Shown in pieces: positions 60,332-64,000 of a DNA stretch of 64,000 bases. The stretch's first letter is position 1, and the number at the start of each line of letters is the position of its first letter. Where the stretch lies: positions 44,398 through 108,397 of the forward strand of contig JAJDWA010000071.1 of assembly GCA_022825825.1 (NCBI GenBank). The letters are read 5' to 3'. The stretch is from Candidatus Poribacteria bacterium. Its GTDB lineage: Bacteria; Poribacteria; WGA-4E; WGA-3G. The notes under the pieces were generated by a model, which worked only from the letters and a program-made list of their open reading frames with translations, did no database searches and was not told the DNA's origin. The position numbers were made by a program, and so were the translations under genes.

Positions 60332-61288
60332 ATGACAGATATAGACAAACTTAAGTTTAGCAAACTGCGAAAAATTCCCTTGCGTGACTACTTCCCTGAT
60401 GAAGCAAGAGACTTTACCCCCTGGTTAGAAAGAAACCTTGATGAGTTAGGAGACGCACTTGGTCTTAATCTTGAACCGATTCAGAGAGAAGCCCCCGTAG
60501 GCGATTTAAAACTTGATCTGCTTGCCAGAGATATTGCTGGTGCCAAAACAGTTATTATTGAAAACCAATTGGAAAAAGCCGAACATAAGCATTTGGGACA
60601 ACTCCTTGCCTATGCTGCCGGACGCGAAGCACAGATCATCATCTGGATTTCGGATGAGTTTAAGGATGAATACCGTCAAGTAATAGAATGGCTCAATCAG
60701 CAAACGCATACAGAAATTCATTTTTTTGCGATCGTTGTGGAAATTTTGAAAATAGATGATTCAGCCCCAGCACTCAACTTCAAACTCGTTGTCTCGCCCA
60801 ATGAATGGAAAAGGTCTATCCTTCAAACTGTTGAATCAGAGAGAAGGCAACGCTATAGAACCTTTTTTCAACAACTCATAGATGAATTGCGGGAAGATCA
60901 TCAGTTTACTAACGCCAGAGCCGCTCAGCCGGATACTTGGCATTACTTTACATCAGGACATCGAGGGTTTACCTATTGTGTTCGGTTTCACCAAGGGACT
61001 CAAGTGCGTGTATACATAAGAATATATGAAGGGGATAATGAAAACAGACTTGCACTTTTTGACGCACTGATGAATCAAAAGGATGCGATTACCGAAACCT
61101 TTGGGGGTTCATTTGAATGGCATCGTAACCCTGAAAAACAAGAGTCACAGATTGTGTTTGTCCGCGATGGATACATCTCGTGGGACACCGAGGACATGAA
61201 GGAAATCCACGAATGGTGTATTGAACATCTACTGAAACTTAAAGAGGTATTTGACCCTAAAATTAGACAAGTTTTGGATGCCTTTTAA
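60332..61288 (+). CDS. DUF4268-type restriction-endonuclease-like protein
   Basis: The 318-residue protein has an N-terminal PD-(D/E)xK-like core (VGDLKLDLLARDIAGAKTVIIENQLEKAEHKHLGQLLAYAAG) with the D...ExQ pattern. A DUF4268-like C-terminal region (DRYRTFFQQLIDELR-like RYRTFFQQLIDEL, RVYIRIYEGDNENRL, FEWHRNPEKQESQIVF) follows. It is probably a DNA-cleaving or DNA-binding protein, possibly part of a defence system. No methyltransferase is adjacent. It begins 14 bases after the Uma2 gene. Confidence 0.82.
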   Translation: MTDIDKLKFSKLRKIPLRDYFPDEARDFTPWLERNLDELGDALGLNLEPIQREAPVGDLKLDLLARDIAGAKTVIIENQLEKAEHKHLGQLLAYAAGREAQIIIWISDEFKDEYRQVIEWLNQQTHTEIHFFAIVVEILKIDDSAPALNFKLVVSPNEWKRSILQTVESERRQRYRTFFQQLIDELREDHQFTNARAAQPDTWHYFTSGHRGFTYCVRFHQGTQVRVYIRIYEGDNENRLALFDALMNQKDAITETFGGSFEWHRNPEKQESQIVFVRDGYISWDTEDMKEIHEWCIEHLLKLKEVFDPKIRQVLDAF

Positions 61289-61310
61289 CTGGTTTATAGG
61301 AGAATAAGTC

Positions 61311-61338
61311 GGTTGGGTAAACGCAGCGGAACCCAATT
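61311..61338. repeat. Short inverted repeat
   Basis: ggttgggtaaacgcagcggaacccaatt contains a 6-bp stem (ttgggt / acccaa). It lies in the spacer before the last PhyH gene. Confidence 0.5.
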
Positions 61339-61396
61339 GTGATTCTGTTGTTCAAATCAACGCCAATATGTTTGTTAGGAAATTTAAAACCACGGA

Positions 61397-62299
61397 ATGC
61401 TAATTATGAACGGAGAATGTCTTTCTCACTTATTAACAGAAGAAGAACGAAATCATTTTGAAGAACAGGGATACCTTTACGTGCCGAACGCGCTCTCATC
61501 AGAGATGGTAGAGCATCTTACGAATGCTGTAGATAAAATTCACAACGATGCACTCTCTGCTGGTAGAGCAAAGCCTGGCACTCACTGGGGTTTTTCCAAT
61601 TTCTTAGGCGTAGACGAAGCATTTTTAGACCTTGTTGATTTACCAACAACGCTACCCAAAGTTTGGGGTATTTTGGGATGGAATATCTATCTTTATCATG
61701 CACACATGCACGTCAAACCACCTGCCGCGCCGAATGCACAAGATGGTGACGGATGGTTGGAATGGCATCAAGACAGTGGTCGCGTCAATATTGAGATGGA
61801 GACACACCCGCGTCCGCGCTTATCCTTGAAAGTTGCGTTTTTCCTTACAGATGTTTCTGAACCTGGTCGCGGTAATTTTTACATTCGTCCCGGTAGCCAC
61901 TTCTCGGATGTGCCGCTCCTTGAATCTGAAATCAGTCGTGACCCACGCGAAAAAACAGCGTCAGGTCCTCCCGATGATGCGATGCCTGTGTGTGTAGAGC
62001 CCGGCACAGCAGTTCTGTTCGATAGGCGACTTTGGCACTCGCGCAGCCCAAATACCTCCCAGATGACTCGCAAGGCACTTTTCTACGGGTATGGATACCG
62101 CTGGATTCGTCCGAAAGACGATATGACGGTGGAGCATCTCTATGAACGCTGCGATCCGATTCGCCGTCAATTGCTTGGTGATGCCGTTAGAAACAATGGT
62201 CGCTATGTGCCGACTGATGCGGATGTGCCGTTGCGCGGGTGGTTGATTGAGCAGTTTGGTGAAGATGCTGTGTATTCGCAGGGGCCGCTTGGTGCGTAG
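61397..62299 (+). CDS. Phytanoyl-CoA dioxygenase (PhyH) family protein
   Basis: The 300-residue PhyH protein has ligands in LEWHQDSGRVN (HxD) and RLWHSRSPN (distal His); RPGSHFSDV is the usual loop. The C-terminus (PLRGWLIEQFGEDAVYSQ) is unlike the other paralogues. Start could also be ATG 61406; neither has a strong ribosome binding site. It is unlinked to the other four PhyH genes. Substrate unknown. Confidence 0.88.
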   Translation: MLIMNGECLSHLLTEEERNHFEEQGYLYVPNALSSEMVEHLTNAVDKIHNDALSAGRAKPGTHWGFSNFLGVDEAFLDLVDLPTTLPKVWGILGWNIYLYHAHMHVKPPAAPNAQDGDGWLEWHQDSGRVNIEMETHPRPRLSLKVAFFLTDVSEPGRGNFYIRPGSHFSDVPLLESEISRDPREKTASGPPDDAMPVCVEPGTAVLFDRRLWHSRSPNTSQMTRKALFYGYGYRWIRPKDDMTVEHLYERCDPIRRQLLGDAVRNNGRYVPTDADVPLRGWLIEQFGEDAVYSQGPLGA

Positions 62300-62548
62300 A
62301 CTACTTGTCCAGTGTTACATTTATCACACAGACTTTTCATACTTAACAGTTATTTCTAACCATTTACTTCCTTTATACCTTCAAGTCGCTTTGATACATA
62401 AAAACATATAAGCACAGAGATAGGAAATAGAATTAATCCTCCACTCGGTTTAATTTGTGCCCCTCCATGTAAACTTCTAATTGCCAGGATGAGTATAGCA
62501 ACGATATAAACATTTAAAAGAGCACTTGAATTACGTTTTTATTTATGC

Positions 62549-63811
62549 CTACTCACGCACCTGACCATCTCCATAGATAATATACTTATAACTTGTCAAC
62601 CCCTCAAGCCCCATCGGTCCGCGCGAATGAAGTTTCTGCGTGCTAATGCCGACCTCTGCACCTAACCCAAATTCATAGCCATCGGTAAAGACGGTACTGG
62701 CATTGACGTAGACTGCTGCAGAATCTACCTCTTTGAGAAACCGTTCGGCAGCGCTGTAACTTTCTGTAATAATTGCATCAGAATGATGTGAGCCGTACGT
62801 CTCAATATGGTCAATCGCTGTGTCCATGCTATCAACGACCCGAACCGATAAAATGTAATCAAGGTATTCTGTGCGCCAATCTTCTTCGGTTGCAGGTTTC
62901 GCATCGGGATATACCTGGCGGGTGTGTTTGCATCCTCGTATTTCAACCTCAGCATCTCGCAACTTGTCACAGATAATAGGCAAATATTTTTCAGCAAGTG
63001 CCTCGTGAACTAATAGGGTTTCCACAGCATTACATACACCGACTTTATACCCGACTTTTGCATTCATGCAAAGTTTTGTTGCCATCTCAAGATCAGCGGC
63101 TTTGTCCACATAGATATGACAGATGCCATCTGCATGTCCGAGCACTGGAATATCGGATTCCCGCATCAAAAACTGGACAAATTCATTACTACCACGTGGG
63201 ATAACGAGGTCAATGTATTCTGGGAGACGGATAAGTTCATAGACCGCTTGTCTGTCAGTGGTGTCAACAAACTGAATGGCATTTGGCACACCTTCTGCGG
63301 CGGCGGTATCACTGAGGATGCGCGCAAGTATCGTGTTAGAGTGGATCGCTTCAGAACCGCCTCGCAAAATAACCCCATTTCCAGATTTGATGCAAAGTGC
63401 CGATACCTCAACGGTTACGTCTGGACGCGACTCGTAGACAACGCCGACGACACCGATAGGGACTCGGACTGTGCCAATTTTGAGCCCGTTAGGACGTTCT
63501 CCCATATTTATAACTTCACCGATGGGATCTGGGAGTGCTGCGACCTGTCGAAGGTTGTCCGCCATCCGCTCAATTTTTTGGTCGTCAATTAGGAGACGCT
63601 GCATGAGTGGCGCAGCAAGTTCTGTTTTTTTGCCGTTTTCAAGATCAAAGCGGTTTACTTCCTGAATATCATCTTTCGCTTTGAGGATATTTTCTGCCAT
63701 CGCTAAAAGCGCGTTGTTTCGGATATCGGCTGAGCTGCGAGACAAAACGCGCATAGCAGCTTTTGCCTTTTTGGCTTTTGATTGGATCATGTGCTGAATG
63801 TTTTCACTCAT
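62549..63811 (-). CDS. proA: Glutamate-5-semialdehyde dehydrogenase
   Basis: The 420-residue ProA has GVVGVVYESRPDVTVE, KSGNGVILRGGSEAIHSN, PRGSNEFVQFL and the catalytic cysteine in KVGYKVGVCNAVETLL. The end STQKLHSRGPMGLEGLTSYKY is typical. It reduces gamma-glutamyl phosphate to the semialdehyde in proline synthesis. proB is not adjacent, so the pathway genes are dispersed, like trpA. Confidence 0.97.
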   Translation of the reverse strand: MSENIQHMIQSKAKKAKAAMRVLSRSSADIRNNALLAMAENILKAKDDIQEVNRFDLENGKKTELAAPLMQRLLIDDQKIERMADNLRQVAALPDPIGEVINMGERPNGLKIGTVRVPIGVVGVVYESRPDVTVEVSALCIKSGNGVILRGGSEAIHSNTILARILSDTAAAEGVPNAIQFVDTTDRQAVYELIRLPEYIDLVIPRGSNEFVQFLMRESDIPVLGHADGICHIYVDKAADLEMATKLCMNAKVGYKVGVCNAVETLLVHEALAEKYLPIICDKLRDAEVEIRGCKHTRQVYPDAKPATEEDWRTEYLDYILSVRVVDSMDTAIDHIETYGSHHSDAIITESYSAAERFLKEVDSAAVYVNASTVFTDGYEFGLGAEVGISTQKLHSRGPMGLEGLTSYKYIIYGDGQVRE

Positions 63812-63833
63812 AGTGTTCCTTTTTCCTCAGTGT

Positions 63834-63859
63834 GGCGGGGCACAGAGCCCTTCCCTACA
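63834..63859. repeat. Short GC-rich palindrome (gcggggcacag family)
   Basis: ggcggggcacagagcccttccctaca is close to the 6822-6847 copy and to the inner arm of the 5.1-5.2 kb element. Confidence 0.6.
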
Positions 63860-63907
63860 ATTACTATAGTTTGGACAATTTTTTGTGACAAAAAGCAGAA
63901 AAGAGGT

Positions 63908-63947
63908 TATCCTTTCAGAATAAACATTTCCATTTTTTGAAAGGATA
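63908..63947. repeat. 10-bp inverted repeat before the last ORF
   Basis: tatcctttca (63908-63917) and tgaaaggata (63938-63947) are exact inverses, 20 bases apart and 8 bases before the truncated ORF start. It could be an insertion-sequence end, a terminator or an operator. Confidence 0.5.
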
Positions 63948-63954
63948 TTTAGAA

Positions 63955-64000
63955 ATGGACCCTCTTTTCCACTTAGAACTTATGTTATCAGATTTTAGAC
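63955..64000 (+). CDS. Partial ORF cut off by the window end
   Basis: ATG 63955 opens MDPLFHLELMLSDFR, ending at the window edge. The short start, with a flanking inverted repeat, might belong to a transposase, but 15 residues are not enough to say. Confidence 0.35.
   Translation, partial: MDPLFHLELMLSDFR

Noticed and set aside
63116-63592. 158-codon plus-strand ORF
   Set aside because: Complement of proA with no start signal; proA has all its catalytic motifs.
1-64000. tRNA, rRNA, CRISPR arrays or prophage
   Set aside because: I found no cloverleaf-like sequence, no rRNA, no regularly spaced direct repeats and no phage structural genes. The short palindromes are dispersed and not evenly spaced.

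Overview
The window reads as one contig of a Gram-negative, AT-rich, probably uncultured bacterium. Fused lpxC/fabZ, lpxA and mltG indicate lipid A and a periplasm. Five phytanoyl-CoA dioxygenase (PhyH) paralogues, several exported LamG/VCBS/WD40/VWA proteins, a DUF4861-like protein, many Gfo/Idh/MocA and aldo/keto oxidoreductases and abundant short palindromic repeats together resemble Candidatus Poribacteria or a related marine/sponge-associated lineage. That taxonomic guess is recollection plus inference; there is no rRNA gene here, and I found no tRNA gene or CRISPR array.

Layout. 0.2-7.6 kb: exported VCBS/ASPIC protein, a PhyH enzyme, two LamG proteins, a CBM9-like protein, a tiny two-helix membrane protein, a lipoprotein and an SDR. 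8-14.6 kb: amidohydrolase, three more PhyH enzymes, a DUF420-like membrane protein and a large WD40 protein ending at a bidirectional terminator. 14.7-18.1 kb: XdhC/CoxI protein with a small partner, a Tat-exported aldo/keto reductase and a polysaccharide deacetylase. 18.6-24.4 kb: a co-directional nonulosonic (sialic/KDN-like) acid cluster, with Gfo/Idh, SDR, a CMP-nonulosonate synthetase fused to a KdsC-type phosphatase, a short NeuB, PAP2 phosphatase and a transferase. 24.7-27.5 kb: envelope proteins. 27.5-34.3 kb: dtd, an orphan DNA methyltransferase, sugar isomerase, moaB, a double-VWA protein, then trpA preceded by an imperfect copy of its own promoter and 5' end that brackets two small unknown genes. 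34.5-41.6 kb: mostly minus-strand metabolism and glycosylation genes. 42-45.4 kb: a LamG protein and a BatA-like VWA protein. 45.3-54.3 kb, minus strand: a dockerin-thioredoxin gene interrupted by an in-frame TGA, an acyltransferase E2, two paralogous Gfo/Idh genes around a repeat-rich spacer, a gamma-carbonic-anhydrase-like protein and an ABC exporter with a PspA-like protein. 54.5-63.8 kb: a second orphan methyltransferase, ruvX, mltG, lpxC/fabZ, lpxA, Uma2 and DUF4268 proteins, a fifth PhyH and proA.

Most notable signals. (1) The TGA in the exported thioredoxin sits exactly at the first Cys of the CxxC motif (UIYC), reading continues in frame, and a 6-bp GGU-loop hairpin follows at SECIS-like distance; this is a strong selenoprotein candidate. 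(2) Four exported proteins with two different domain types share one extreme C-terminal tail (KLA[VL]TW[GA]x[IL]K), a possible sorting or anchoring tag. (3) The trpA promoter/5' end duplication surrounds a small two-gene unit. (4) A compact nonulosonate pathway that could go from mannose-6-P to CMP-KDN. (5) A 175-bp MITE-like element inserted inside an older palindromic element whose uninterrupted relative is at 18.4 kb.

Intergenic DNA is rich in at least four families of short inverted repeats. Start codons were moved inward from the ORF track where a ribosome binding site, signal peptide or family start supported it.
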